Source: an uncultured Prolixibacteraceae bacterium (lineage in GTDB: Bacteria > Bacteroidota > Bacteroidia > Bacteroidales > Prolixibacteraceae). From it: a stretch of 64,000 bases of DNA. Made by a program: the position numbers and the translations under genes. The number at the start of each line of letters is the position of its first letter. Positions within the stretch are counted from its first letter, which is position 1. Location of the stretch: NCBI GenBank assembly GCA_937915865.1, contig CALGIG010000111.1:31907-95906 (forward strand). The letters run 5' to 3'. Positions 1 through 9,099 of this stretch are shown here, one piece after another. The notes below the pieces were generated by a model that saw nothing but the letters and a program-made list of their open reading frames with translations, did no database searches and was not told the origin of the DNA.

Positions 1-1043
1 GTTGATTCCTTAATTTTAGATAATAAATTAAATCCTTCCTTCAAAAAAACTTTGGCGTTAATTGATCGGGCAAGCTGATTGGCTTCATCCAGGAAAACAA
101 TTGACTTAGTGTATGCTTTTTTTTCGAACTGGGCTTTAGCGGCACATTGAAGCGAAATGATCAGGTGATATTTATCACCTGTTGAACGCATTAAGGGAAT
201 TGCTTTTTCGAAATACGAAACTGCTTCATCTAACTTTTGCTCTTTTAAATATATCATTCCCAGATTGTTATTGCAAAGCGCTATTCCTAAATTTGATTTA
301 GCTTTGAGATTAAACTCAAGCGATCGAATATAATATTGTAGGGCGGAATCAAGCTTCCCCGAAAGTTCATAAGCTTCTCCAATATTGGCATGGTTAACTG
401 CTTGTCCAATGTCGCTGTTCATTGTTCGTTCAATAGCATTCGATTGTTTAAAAACCTCTATTGCTTTGTCGAATTGCTTCATCGCAATATTTATATTCCC
501 AATGCTATTAAGGGCAATACAGGTACTTTTTTTAACTGTATTCGATTTATTTGAAAATTTGCCTGATAATTCAAGAACTTCTATATGATAATCGCTGGCT
601 TTTTTTAAATCGTCTATTCGCCGTGAATTAACACCAAGATTGTTTAAGCTTATCATCATGTTTATAGTGTCGTTATGTAACTTCGACAACTCAAGAGCTT
701 GTAAATGTTCTCGTTCAGCTTCAATCGGTTTGCCAACCTGACGGTACATTACCCCGGCAATATTTATGCACGCTATTTCGTAAGCGAATAGTTTTTTTTG
801 ATGGCAATAGTCTGTAAGGTTTTTTAGGGGACCATTTTCTTTATACTTTTCATAATACAAACCGAGATTAATTTGTTGTAAGCTTTTTACTGCATCCTCA
901 ATTCCAGAAAGATCAGCGTCGCTTTTACTGATAAGTGAATCGATTGTATCAAAAATTTGTTCAGGTTTTGGATTGGCTTCCAATGACTTAACACTTAAGC
1001 AAAGAATCAGGAAAAGAAGGATATTAGCTCTTTTTACCGGCAT
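1..1043 (-). CDS. TPR-repeat protein, C-terminus outside window
   Basis: The ATG lies at 1043 and the frame stays open to base 1, so about 347 N-terminal residues are visible. A hydrophobic signal-like segment (residues 8-20) is followed by helical TPR-type repeats. Phrases such as ALNSIGNINIAMKQFDKAIEVF and NNNLGMIYLKEQKLDEAVSYFEKA show the typical N-x-G-x-x-Y-x-x-x-x-x-x-x-A spacing. In Bacteroidota this layout (signal peptide plus 6-8 TPRs) most often belongs to periplasmic sensors of histidine kinases, adenylate cyclases or LuxR-type regulators. The effector domain would lie to the left of the window, so its type cannot be told. The gene diverges from nothing: its neighbour at 1190 is on the same strand, about 150 bp upstream. 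Confidence 0.75.
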   Translation of the reverse strand, partial: MPVKRANILLFLILCLSVKSLEANPKPEQIFDTIDSLISKSDADLSGIEDAVKSLQQINLGLYYEKYKENGPLKNLTDYCHQKKLFAYEIACINIAGVMYRQVGKPIEAEREHLQALELSKLHNDTINMMISLNNLGVNSRRIDDLKKASDYHIEVLELSGKFSNKSNTVKKSTCIALNSIGNINIAMKQFDKAIEVFKQSNAIERTMNSDIGQAVNHANIGEAYELSGKLDSALQYYIRSLEFNLKAKSNLGIALCNNNLGMIYLKEQKLDEAVSYFEKAIPLMRSTGDKYHLIISLQCAAKAQFEKKAYTKSIVFLDEANQLARSINAKVFLKEGFNLLSKIKES

Positions 1044-1189
1044 AAAGTGATTGTTGCTTTAATGTTTGGTTTCTTTGCATTAAATATAAGTCACTTTTAC
1101 CAATTTGATGGAGGGAAAAAGTAAGTTTTGTCATATTTCCTTGCAATATATTTAATAAGCTTAGAATGTGGAGTGTAGCGAATATATAA

Positions 1190-1963
1190 TTAAAATTTTT
1201 CGAAAGCTCCCAACCCAAATAATGCAAAGTCGTACTTTACTGGGTCGTTCGCATCAAATTCACGAAGCTTTGCTGTGATTTCTTCGACTGCCTGCCAATC
1301 GTTTTGTGTTCGGGTAAGTAGACCTAATTTCCGGGCAACATTACCAGTATGCACATCAAGGGGCAGCATCAATGCCGAAGTGGGTATTTTTGTCCAAAGG
1401 CCAAAATCGACTTTTGAGTAATCTTTTCTTACCATCCACCTCAAAAACATGTTTAGCCTTTTGGCGGCAGCTCCTTTTTCAACATTCGAAACGTGTTTCT
1501 CTGTTCGTGTTTGGTGTTCTATCTCAAAAAATATTTTTCTGAAATATTTTAATGAACTATAAACAGAGTTTTCATGTTGGTATCCTTCAGTAAAAACTTG
1601 TTCCAATCCTCCATGATTTAAATAGATGTTTTGAAGTGCTTTTATAAAATAGACACAATCAATTCCATTAAATGTGCGGTGTTTGAAATCATGAAAAATG
1701 TAATAATCGTCGTTTGTTGAGTTCAGAAGAAAATCAATGGGATTGTTTTGCATTAAATCAACAAGCCTACGGGCATTTCGAATAATTGTAGGCCGTTGAC
1801 CCCACGCTAATGTAGAAGCCAGAAATCCCGAAATTTCAATATTTTCTTTGGTACTGAAAAGCGCCGGAATTTGAATCGGGTCGGTTTCGATGAATTCTGA
1901 ACGGTTGAAAAGCTGTATTTTTTCATCGAGAAACGGCTTAATGTTCTCAGACGGATTGATCAT
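1190..1963 (-). CDS. TIGR02757 family protein (DUF2400)
   Basis: This 257-residue soluble protein matches TIGR02757/DUF2400, a family common in Bacteroidota and found sporadically elsewhere with no proven function. Family landmarks are the N-terminal region FLASTLAWGQR (around residues 48-58), the central MFLRWMVRKD (around 172-181), and the LPLDVHTGNVARKLGLL segment near residue 200. The last resembles the helix-hairpin-helix/DNA glycosylase-like region of the family. Length is normal and the ATG start at 1963 is clear. It lies just downstream of the LolD-like ATPase on the same strand (42 bp gap), so co-transcription is possible. No signal peptide or membrane segment is visible. Confidence 0.85.
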   Translation of the reverse strand: MINPSENIKPFLDEKIQLFNRSEFIETDPIQIPALFSTKENIEISGFLASTLAWGQRPTIIRNARRLVDLMQNNPIDFLLNSTNDDYYIFHDFKHRTFNGIDCVYFIKALQNIYLNHGGLEQVFTEGYQHENSVYSSLKYFRKIFFEIEHQTRTEKHVSNVEKGAAAKRLNMFLRWMVRKDYSKVDFGLWTKIPTSALMLPLDVHTGNVARKLGLLTRTQNDWQAVEEITAKLREFDANDPVKYDFALFGLGAFEKF

Positions 1964-2005
1964 GGCGGGAATTATAAATGTATAAATTTGCTAATTATCA
2001 ATGAA

Positions 2006-2680
2006 CTAAGATTCGATGATGCCATCGCGCATTCGGATAATGGCATCGCTTTGCGAAGCAAAACTTTCGTCGTGTGTAACAATTACCAGTGTTTGATTAA
2101 ACTTGTCGCGAAGTGTAAAAAAAAGTTGGTGAAGGTCTTCCCTGTTTTTCGAGTCCAGGTTCCCCGAAGGTTCGTCGGCTAAAATAACCGATGGATTATT
2201 AATTAAGGCGCGGGCAATAGCTACCCGTTGGCGTTCTCCTCCTGAAAGTTGTGATGGTTTATGGTTGAGCCGATGCGAAAGCCCCAAAAATTCCAGGTAT
2301 TCTCGTGCCTTTTGTTCTGCTTCTTTTCTTTGTGTTTTGGCAATGTAAGCCGGAATGCAAACATTTTCAAAAGCTGAAAACTCGGGTAATAAGTAGTGAA
2401 ATTGAAAAACAAAGCCAATTTGACGGTTGCGAAAATCGGCTAGTTGCCTTTCGTTCATTGTCGAAATATTTTGACCGTTGATGATTATATTCCCTGAATT
2501 TGGCCTGCTTAATGTTCCAATGATTTGTAAAAGAGTTGTTTTACCGGCCCCGCTTGGTCCCACAATCGAATATAACTTTCTGTCAGGAACTTCCAGGTTA
2601 ATACCTTTCAGAACCTGAAGGTTGCCAAATGATTTTGTTATGTTTTCAACTTTTATCAACGAATGTTTTTTCAACGACAA
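2006..2680 (-). CDS. LolD-like ABC transporter ATP-binding protein
   Basis: This is a 224-residue ATPase of the MacB/LolD class. Walker A is GPSGAGKTT (residues 41-49), the signature is LSGGERQRVAIARAL (about 145-159), and Walker B is VILADEPSGNLD. LolD ATPases drive FtsX-like permeases that release lipoproteins from the inner membrane. No permease is adjacent, so the partner must be elsewhere. There is no ATG before the conserved core. The reading frame offers TTG at 2680 or TTG at 2659, and the second gives MIKVENITKSFG, a typical family N-terminus. The upstream tatA-like gene stops one base before 2680, so translation may be coupled. Confidence 0.9.
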   Translation of the reverse strand: MSLKKHSLIKVENITKSFGNLQVLKGINLEVPDRKLYSIVGPSGAGKTTLLQIIGTLSRPNSGNIIINGQNISTMNERQLADFRNRQIGFVFQFHYLLPEFSAFENVCIPAYIAKTQRKEAEQKAREYLEFLGLSHRLNHKPSQLSGGERQRVAIARALINNPSVILADEPSGNLDSKNREDLHQLFFTLRDKFNQTLVIVTHDESFASQSDAIIRMRDGIIES

Positions 2681-2681
2681 A

Positions 2682-3083
2682 CTAAATGTAGGAACCGCTA
2701 TCGATATTTCCAGCAGCTTTTTCAGCTTCTTTCGATACTTCAGTTTTCACATTGTTAACTTCGGTTTCTATATCGCTTGTGTGATTCTTTATACCTTCTT
2801 GTATATCGTTACTTGCTTCTTTCACAGTTTCCTGAATATCACTTGTGTGCTTACGAATACCGTCCTGGATATCGCTTTTTACGTTTTGTATGGTTGAACG
2901 GATTTCGTGGATTTCATCACCCAGTCCTCCACCACTTTCGTTAAGTTCTCTCTTTATTTCATTAGTCGCCTTTTGAAATTCTCGCATAGCCTTCCCCAAT
3001 GTCCGCGCAATTTCTGGAATTGATTTAGCCCCAAAAAGCAACAGGAAAACAAAAATGATTAATACAATTTCTCCTCCACCCAT
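2682..3083 (-). CDS. TatA/B-like twin-arginine translocase subunit with long repeat tail
   Basis: The N-terminus has a short membrane helix (EIVLIIFVFLLLFGAK, residues 5-20) followed by the family hinge FGAKxIPEIARTLGKAMREF and an amphipathic helix, which is the TatA/TatB fold. In Tat translocases this subunit forms the pore or channel for folded proteins carrying an RR signal. At 133 residues it is much longer than a standard TatA of 60-90 residues. The extra tail contains two imperfect copies of a 22-residue unit (SDIQDGIRKHTSDIQ and NDIQEGIKNHTSDIE) and looks helical and charged. No tatC is in the window. A role as the main TatA or as an accessory TatB-like protein cannot be separated. Confidence 0.85.
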   Translation of the reverse strand: MGGGEIVLIIFVFLLLFGAKSIPEIARTLGKAMREFQKATNEIKRELNESGGGLGDEIHEIRSTIQNVKSDIQDGIRKHTSDIQETVKEASNDIQEGIKNHTSDIETEVNNVKTEVSKEAEKAAGNIDSGSYI

Positions 3084-3329
3084 AGCGTGTTATTATTGAT
3101 TAGATAGTTGGTCATTTTTCAAAACTCAGCAAATATACAAACTTGTTTAGAACAACCTTGTTAATGGAATAAAAAGTAAATGCCTGAAATACGAGTATTC
3201 GTGTTTTCAGAAAAGACATATTTTACCAATATTTGTCTCGTAAATGGTTAAAGTCAAAATAAAAATGAACTCCGAATCGTTTCCAAATTGGCATGTTTTA
3301 TCCGAAATGATTCATAAATACGTAGGGAA

Positions 3330-4613
3330 ATGGTACAACGAATACTGATACTTTCATTGCTATTGGCACTTTCTACGAGTTTTTGTGTAACTGCAAAAAG
3401 TAGCAATTACTGCTATCAAAATGCAGTTTTTCGTGATGAGATTAAATCCGTTCAAATGTTTCGGGAAGGGAATGTATTGTCTAGTCCAGTGTACGAGTTG
3501 GCTTCTGATGCAAAACTTTTGTTGAAGTTTGATGATCTTTCGGAAGAAGTAAAGAATTATTCATATACCTTAATCCATTGTGATGCGAATTGGAACGAGT
3601 CGTTTATTCAACAGAACGAATATCTATCAGGATTTCCTGATAACCCAATTTCTGATTATGCGCCTAGTATAAATACAATTATTAAATACATTAATTACCA
3701 ACTTGAAATACCAAACCAGGATTGTTCACCCAAATATTCGGGAAATTACGCATTGGTTGTTTTTGAAAATAATAATCGTGAAAATGTTGTTTTGATTCAG
3801 CGGTTTTATGTTGTTGAAACTAAAGTTGGGATTGAAGGTGTTGTAAAGAAATCTACTTTTGAAACGTTTAATGGTGAAGATCAGGAGGTTGATTTTAAGA
3901 TAATTAATGAACAATTAAAATTGATGAACCCACGTGAAGATATTAAAGTTGTTTTGATGCAAAACCGAAGATGGGATAACGCGATTACAAATCTTAAGCC
4001 AGCTTATATTCAGGACAATGTATTGGATTATAACTATGATAAGGAAAATGTGTTTCATGGTGGTAACGAGTTTAGGTATTTCGATATTCGAACCACTCGT
4101 TTAAATGGGGAGAATGTTGAAAAGGTCACATTCATCAGGCCATATTACCATATAACCCTTGCACAAGATGAAATTCGGGGGAACAAGAAATTTATGCCGT
4201 ATAAAGAGATGAATGGAAATTATACAATCGAGAGCCAGGACCGGGTAAATGATGCTGATACTGAGTGCGATTATATGTTTGTACATTTTTATCTGAAAAT
4301 GCCAGCACCTTTGATGGGCGGAACTGTTAATGTTTTTGGTGCACTTACTGGTTGGACGGCCAACAAATCGAACGAGATGAAATGGGATTTTAATGAATCG
4401 GCTTATCATTTATCAATGTTATTGAAACAAGGATATTATAATTTTCAGTACATCTATGTGCCTGATGGAGCCAAACAGTACGATTCGGTCAACCTGGAAG
4501 GTTCGTTTTATTTAACAGAAAACGATTATCAGATTTTTGCTTATTACCGCGATATTTCGAGTCGTTACGATCGTCTTGTAGGTTATGTGTCTTTAAATTC
4601 TACTGTAAAGTAA
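3330..4613 (+). CDS. Type IX secretion system plug-like protein (DUF5103)
   Basis: This is a 427-residue secreted protein with a signal peptide (residues 1-22, cleaved near VTAKS). The N-terminal half (VQMFREGNVLSSPVYEL, YTLIHCDANWNES, YQLEIPNQDCSPKYSGNYALVVF) matches the DUF5103 family, now described as the T9SS plug protein first domain. The plug closes the periplasmic face of the giant SprA channel when no substrate is present. The C-terminal domain around LMGGTVNVFGALTGWTAN resembles a small beta-sandwich. The gene stands alone with its own ATG at 3330. Its presence predicts that the organism has a T9SS, although no other T9SS gene is in the window. Confidence 0.85.
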   Translation: MVQRILILSLLLALSTSFCVTAKSSNYCYQNAVFRDEIKSVQMFREGNVLSSPVYELASDAKLLLKFDDLSEEVKNYSYTLIHCDANWNESFIQQNEYLSGFPDNPISDYAPSINTIIKYINYQLEIPNQDCSPKYSGNYALVVFENNNRENVVLIQRFYVVETKVGIEGVVKKSTFETFNGEDQEVDFKIINEQLKLMNPREDIKVVLMQNRRWDNAITNLKPAYIQDNVLDYNYDKENVFHGGNEFRYFDIRTTRLNGENVEKVTFIRPYYHITLAQDEIRGNKKFMPYKEMNGNYTIESQDRVNDADTECDYMFVHFYLKMPAPLMGGTVNVFGALTGWTANKSNEMKWDFNESAYHLSMLLKQGYYNFQYIYVPDGAKQYDSVNLEGSFYLTENDYQIFAYYRDISSRYDRLVGYVSLNSTVK

Positions 4614-4633
4614 ATTTGTTAGCCTTTGGGTGT

Positions 4634-6721
4634 TTACCTTACGATTTTCAACGGACTTTCTTCTTTTGCGTAAGGTATTGCAAACGAAAATGTTGATCCC
4701 ATTCCTGGTTTCGATTTAACAATTAATTCTCCGCCTAAAAGCCTAACGTAATGTTGTGCTATTGAAAGCCCTAAACCAGTACCTTCATAATCTCTTATTG
4801 TACGGTTATCCAGTTGGTGGAACCGTTCAAATATTCGGTTCTGGTCTTTTTCAGAAATGCCTATTCCTGTATCGCGAACGTAAAAATAGATATTACCCGA
4901 ATCTTGAACCTGGTAACCAAATTCAATTTCACCAATTTCAGTGAATTTTATGCCATTATCGATAAGTTTATGAAGAACAGATTGTAACAAGTTTTGATCA
5001 GTAACAATTGAAAATTTCGGGTTAGAGTTTTCACAACTTATTTTAAGCCTGACATTACCTTTTTCCAATAAATCTTCGTTGAATTCTTTGTAAAGCATCA
5101 CCATCATATCGTTGATCCGGCAGGAAATTTTTTTCACAACAAGAGTGTTACTCTCAATCTTAGAAAGGCTGATCATGTCATTTATAAGAGAAAGCAACAA
5201 TTTCCCATTGTTAATAATTATTTCAACAAATTTATTTTTCTCATCATCATCAAAATCGGGCGATCCAATCATCCTTGAGAATCCAATAATTGCATTCATT
5301 GGCGTTCTGATTTCATGCGAAATATTAGCGAGGAAAGCTGTTTTTAAGCGGTCGGCTTCTTCTGCTTTATTTTTAGCTTCCTCTAATTTGAGTTCAGCCA
5401 TCTTCCTTGTTGTTATATCCCTGGCTAATGATATCACCGAATTTTCATTTAAACGAACGATACGCATCTCAAATAAAGCCGATCCTCCTTCAATTTCGAG
5501 GGCATATTCAATGGTTTCAATGCTGTCAAATTCAATGCAATGCTGAATACATTGATAAATTTTGCTTGACATTTTTTCAGAAAAACCAACTTCAAAAATC
5601 GAGTTGCCAATAATATCGTCAGGCTTAATTTTGAGCGCTTCTGTAGCCTTAAATACAAAATCCATATATACTCCATCCTTATCGATTATAAAAAATAAAT
5701 CAGGGATAGCTTCGAGTAAAACCTGGTATTTATGTTTGTTTTCTTCAAGTTCAATTAATTGCTGGTTTATTCTTGTTTGATCTGCAAAAAGGCTTATTAT
5801 ATGATTGTTGGGTAGTTTGATGATGTCAACATCAAAGTATTTGTCAAGTCTTTCCAGGTAAAATGAAAAATGAGTTTTCTGTGAAAAAAGATATTCTTTG
5901 TTCCAGTCAAAAGCGCCCCTAAACACTTTAGGTAAAACATCGTTGGCATTCTTATCCTTTAATTCCCGCGAAGTTATTTTAAAAAGACGTTCAAAAGCAA
6001 GGTTTGTTTTTTTGATCAAAAGATATGTTGGTGTTCCAATATCGTCGGTTACAGCCTCCATTAGCATCATCCCCTGCGGTAAATTTCGGGCAGCCTGATT
6101 AATTAGTTGTTCTGTATTTTCCTTGTGCTGTCGTAAAAAATCGATTTTGTTCTGAAACCGGAATGAAAGAAGTAATGTTAACAAGAAGAATGCAAAAAGG
6201 GTTATAAATGGGTTGAGATATGTTGTTTCGGCTTCCCATTTAAAATTTAATACAAAATTAAACAAGTCAGCTTGTTGGGTGTGTACAAGTAATGTTGCAA
6301 AAGAAATACCTCCAAAAATGATTAAATCTTTCTTTTTGTCGCTGAAAATCAGAAAGTAAAACATAAATGCAATTAACAACCAAAGCGTATATGGAACCGA
6401 CTGGTGATTGGGAATAATTGCAATTGAATTGGATATAAAAAATAGGTAAGGAATAACGGGTACAAGTAAAAACACCTTTACGGCCCAGACATAACTTATT
6501 TGTCGGAGTCCATAAAGTGCAACTCCAAAAAGGATTATCATCGAAATATCGCCAGGTAAACAAATGTTCGGTGAATTTCCGACAAGGTCGCGAATGAACA
6601 TAAAAAGACCAATGATAATTCCTGAAACTATAAATATGTGAAAACCAATGACTTTGTAAGTGTCACTTTTTTCCTCAAAATTGTAGCGGTCAGAAATCGA
6701 TTTATCAGCGGCCTTTAACAT
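4634..6721 (-). CDS. Membrane-bound PAS-domain sensor histidine kinase
   Basis: The protein has an N-terminal block of about six membrane helices (roughly residues 30-205), a coiled linker and two PAS-type domains (near 215-320 and 335-440; the second begins LLEAIPDLFFIIDKDG). These are followed by a HisKA domain with FLANISHEIRTPMNAIIGF (phospho-acceptor His469 counted from the ATG at 6721) and a HATPase_c domain with DTGIGISEKDQ and GTGLGLSIA. The frame also permits a GTG start at 6751, adding ten residues. No receiver domain is fused and no response-regulator gene is adjacent, so it is an orphan kinase. It converges with the plug-like gene. Its signal is unknown. Confidence 0.9.
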   Translation of the reverse strand: MLKAADKSISDRYNFEEKSDTYKVIGFHIFIVSGIIIGLFMFIRDLVGNSPNICLPGDISMIILFGVALYGLRQISYVWAVKVFLLVPVIPYLFFISNSIAIIPNHQSVPYTLWLLIAFMFYFLIFSDKKKDLIIFGGISFATLLVHTQQADLFNFVLNFKWEAETTYLNPFITLFAFFLLTLLLSFRFQNKIDFLRQHKENTEQLINQAARNLPQGMMLMEAVTDDIGTPTYLLIKKTNLAFERLFKITSRELKDKNANDVLPKVFRGAFDWNKEYLFSQKTHFSFYLERLDKYFDVDIIKLPNNHIISLFADQTRINQQLIELEENKHKYQVLLEAIPDLFFIIDKDGVYMDFVFKATEALKIKPDDIIGNSIFEVGFSEKMSSKIYQCIQHCIEFDSIETIEYALEIEGGSALFEMRIVRLNENSVISLARDITTRKMAELKLEEAKNKAEEADRLKTAFLANISHEIRTPMNAIIGFSRMIGSPDFDDDEKNKFVEIIINNGKLLLSLINDMISLSKIESNTLVVKKISCRINDMMVMLYKEFNEDLLEKGNVRLKISCENSNPKFSIVTDQNLLQSVLHKLIDNGIKFTEIGEIEFGYQVQDSGNIYFYVRDTGIGISEKDQNRIFERFHQLDNRTIRDYEGTGLGLSIAQHYVRLLGGELIVKSKPGMGSTFSFAIPYAKEESPLKIVR

Positions 6722-6847
6722 GAAATGGTGACAAGTTTTTTTATGAGGCACTAAATATAGTAAAATTTAGTTTCTCGTGTTGAAATACGAAAATTATACG
6801 GTAATTGAAAGGTGATTTTTATTAGGGTTTAAACTCCTCAGAAAGTA

Positions 6848-6855
6848 TAGTTTTG
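6848..6855 (+). promoter_or_regulatory. Bacteroidota -7 box for pruA
   Basis: TAGTTTTG fits TAnnTTTG and lies 40 bases before the pruA ATG. No convincing -33 TTTG is seen at the expected spacing. Confidence 0.4.
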
Positions 6856-6895
6856 CCTAGAGGAATGGAAAAATGTCAATATAACACTTTAATGT

Positions 6896-8533
6896 ATGTC
6901 AAAAGGATTTTATAATGTACCTGTAGCAAAGAATGAACCGGTGAAGAGTTATGCACCAGGTTCGCCGGAAAGGGCTGAATTAAAAAAAGCAATAGCTGAA
7001 TTGAGATCAGTTGAAGTAGATCTTCCCATGGTTATTGGAGGTAAAGAAATTAGAACCGAACGTAAAGTTCGAATTTTTCCACCTCACGAGATTAAACATA
7101 CTCTGGGTTATTATCATCAGGGAGATGCCTCTCATGTACAAATGGCTATTGATGCAGCTATGGCTGCTCACAAACAATGGAATTCGATGTCGTGGCATCA
7201 CCGGGCATCAATTTTTTTGAAAGCTGCTGAATTAATAGCAGGCCCATATAGGGCAAGAATGAATGCAGCAACAATGCTTGGCCAATCGAAAAATGCTTTT
7301 CAGGCTGAAATTGATGCAGCTTGCGAATTAGCAGATTTTTTCCGTTTTGGCGTTCAATGTATGACTGAGATATATAAAATGCAACCCGAATCAGCTCCAG
7401 GTATTTGGAATTACAATGAATTCAGATCGCTTGAAGGCTTTATTTTTGCATTAACTCCATTTAATTTTACTTCTATTGCAGGTAATTTGCCGGCAGCTCC
7501 TGCCATGATGGGCAATGTTGTCGTTTGGAAACCCTCGAAAACTGCAGTTTATTCAGCTGCTGTTATCATGGATATTCTTCGCGAAGCTGGCTTGCCTGAT
7601 GGCGTTATAAACCTGGTGTATGTTGGAGGTCAGGCAGCTGCTGATGTTATTTTTAATTCTCCTGATTTTGCCGGAATCCATTTTACTGGTTCAACCGGAG
7701 TATTTCAGGGAATGTGGAAAACTATCGGCGAAAATATTCATAAATACAAATCATATCCGAGAATTGTTGGCGAAACTGGCGGAAAAGATTTTGTTTTTGC
7801 TGATCCAACTGCTGATCCGCAGGCGTTGGCAATCGCATTATTGCGCGGAGCTTTCGAATATCAGGGACAAAAGTGTTCTGCAGCATCAAGAGCCTATATT
7901 CCACGAAGCATCTGGAACGAGGTAAGCTCACGTTTAGGAAATGAACTGGCAACTGTAAAAATGGGCCCGCCCGAAGATTTCACCAATTTTATAAATGCTG
8001 TAATCGACGAAGCTTCGTTCGATAAACTTGCTGGTTTTATTGAAAAGGCTAAGAATGACGCAGATGCAGAAGTTATTTTTGGTGGAAAATGTGATAAATC
8101 AGAGGGTTATTTTATTCAACCAACGGTTATTCTTGCTAAAACCCCTGATTATATTACAATGGTTGAAGAATTATTTGGGCCTGTTTTAACCATTTATGTC
8201 TACGAAGACGAAGAAATAGATAAAATGCTTGATATTCTTGATAATACTTCAATTTACGCACTTACCGGCGCTATTTTCTCTCAAGACCGATACAACATTG
8301 AGCGAATTGCAAAACGTTTAAACAATGCTGCCGGTAATTTCTATATTAACGATAAACCGACTGGTGCTGTTGTTGGCCAACAGCCATTTGGCGGTGCCCG
8401 TGGCTCAGGTACAAATGATAAAGCTGGATCAATATTTAACTTCTTACGCTGGACATCGATTCGAACAATAAAAGAAACTTTTGTTTCGTCAAAGAGCTAT
8501 ACTTATCCAAACTTTGCTCCGGATAAAGAATAA
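6896..8533 (+). CDS. pruA: L-glutamate gamma-semialdehyde dehydrogenase (1-pyrroline-5-carboxylate dehydrogenase)
   Basis: A 545-residue aldehyde dehydrogenase that oxidises glutamate-gamma-semialdehyde to glutamate with NAD+, the second step of proline breakdown. The general-base Glu293 is in VGETGGKDF and the nucleophile Cys327 is in GQKCSAASR. The long N-terminus (VPVAKNEPVKSYAPGSPER) and the C-terminal INDKPTGAVVGQQPFGGARGSGTNDKAG block are diagnostic of the stand-alone PruA family (TIGR01236 type, about 540 residues). It is a single-gene unit: a promoter-like box precedes it and a strong terminator follows 13 bases after the stop. No proline dehydrogenase gene is nearby. Confidence 0.95.
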   Translation: MSKGFYNVPVAKNEPVKSYAPGSPERAELKKAIAELRSVEVDLPMVIGGKEIRTERKVRIFPPHEIKHTLGYYHQGDASHVQMAIDAAMAAHKQWNSMSWHHRASIFLKAAELIAGPYRARMNAATMLGQSKNAFQAEIDAACELADFFRFGVQCMTEIYKMQPESAPGIWNYNEFRSLEGFIFALTPFNFTSIAGNLPAAPAMMGNVVVWKPSKTAVYSAAVIMDILREAGLPDGVINLVYVGGQAAADVIFNSPDFAGIHFTGSTGVFQGMWKTIGENIHKYKSYPRIVGETGGKDFVFADPTADPQALAIALLRGAFEYQGQKCSAASRAYIPRSIWNEVSSRLGNELATVKMGPPEDFTNFINAVIDEASFDKLAGFIEKAKNDADAEVIFGGKCDKSEGYFIQPTVILAKTPDYITMVEELFGPVLTIYVYEDEEIDKMLDILDNTSIYALTGAIFSQDRYNIERIAKRLNNAAGNFYINDKPTGAVVGQQPFGGARGSGTNDKAGSIFNFLRWTSIRTIKETFVSSKSYTYPNFAPDKE

Positions 8534-8545
8534 TCATTTTAATGC

Positions 8546-8580
8546 AAAAAGTGGGATGAAAATTTTCGTCCCACTTTTTT
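8546..8580 (+). terminator. Rho-independent terminator of pruA
   Basis: AAAAAGTGGGA pairs with TCCCACTTTTT around a 12-base loop, and a T run follows. The A-run on the left arm would make it work in both directions. Confidence 0.9.
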
Positions 8581-8597
8581 TTTGGTTTCGAAAGCTT

Positions 8598-8605
8598 TAT
8601 TTTTG
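8598..8605 (+). promoter_or_regulatory. Bacteroidota -7 box for divIC-like gene
   Basis: TATTTTTG fits TAnnTTTG, 15 bases before the ATG at 8621 and just past the pruA terminator. An upstream TTG start at 8582 would lie before this box, which favours 8621 as the start. Confidence 0.4.
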
Positions 8606-8620
8606 TTCAAAATTATTGCT

Positions 8621-8929
8621 ATGAACGCCAAAGTTTTAGGATTTAAAATTATTAGTATATTCATTAATAAGTACACGGTTTTGTTAGCCGCGTTTGTTGT
8701 TTGGATTATGTTTTTTGATGACAACAACTGGCGTCAGCATCAGAAAAACCTGAAAGAATTAGCACAGCTTCAGGAACAGGTTAACTTTTATAAACACAAA
8801 ATTGAAGACGATAAACGCCGGTTATACGAACTTCAAACTAATGACGAAAACCTGGAGAAATTTGCCCGTGAACAGTTTTTTATGAAAAGAGCTAATGAAG
8901 ATGTTTACGTGATCGTTGAAGAAAATTAG
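8621..8929 (+). CDS. Septum formation initiator, DivIC/FtsB family
   Basis: A 102-residue bitopic membrane protein. A short cytoplasmic N-terminus and one membrane helix (about residues 14-29, YTVLLAAFVVWIMFF) are followed by a coiled coil (QHQKNLKELAQLQEQVNFYKH) and the conserved tail EKFAREQFFMKRANEDVYVI. This is the DivIC/FtsB layout, in which the periplasmic coiled coil pairs with FtsL in the divisome. I chose ATG 8621 over an upstream in-frame TTG (8582) because the latter would add residues encoded by terminator and promoter DNA. It is often found near eno or pruA-like housekeeping genes in Bacteroidota. Confidence 0.88.
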   Translation: MNAKVLGFKIISIFINKYTVLLAAFVVWIMFFDDNNWRQHQKNLKELAQLQEQVNFYKHKIEDDKRRLYELQTNDENLEKFAREQFFMKRANEDVYVIVEEN

Positions 8930-9099
8930 TTTTTTTATTATTTACTCATTTCCAAAGTTATTTCAATTGTTTGCTAAAGATTTGGTTCATAGATTTTTAT
9001 CTTCTGTTTCTGTTAATTTTAATAAAATTTACTAAAATCATTTAATGTTTTTTGATTAACCGTTGAGAATTCTTATATTTCTTCTATGAATAAATAAGA

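Noticed and set aside
385..588. Short plus-strand frame opposite the TPR gene
   Set aside because: It lies antisense inside the open TPR frame, which has clear repeat structure; no domain or start context.
1024..1227. Minus-strand frame between TIGR02757 and the TPR gene
   Set aside because: Overlaps both neighbours, composition is low-complexity, no recognisable family.
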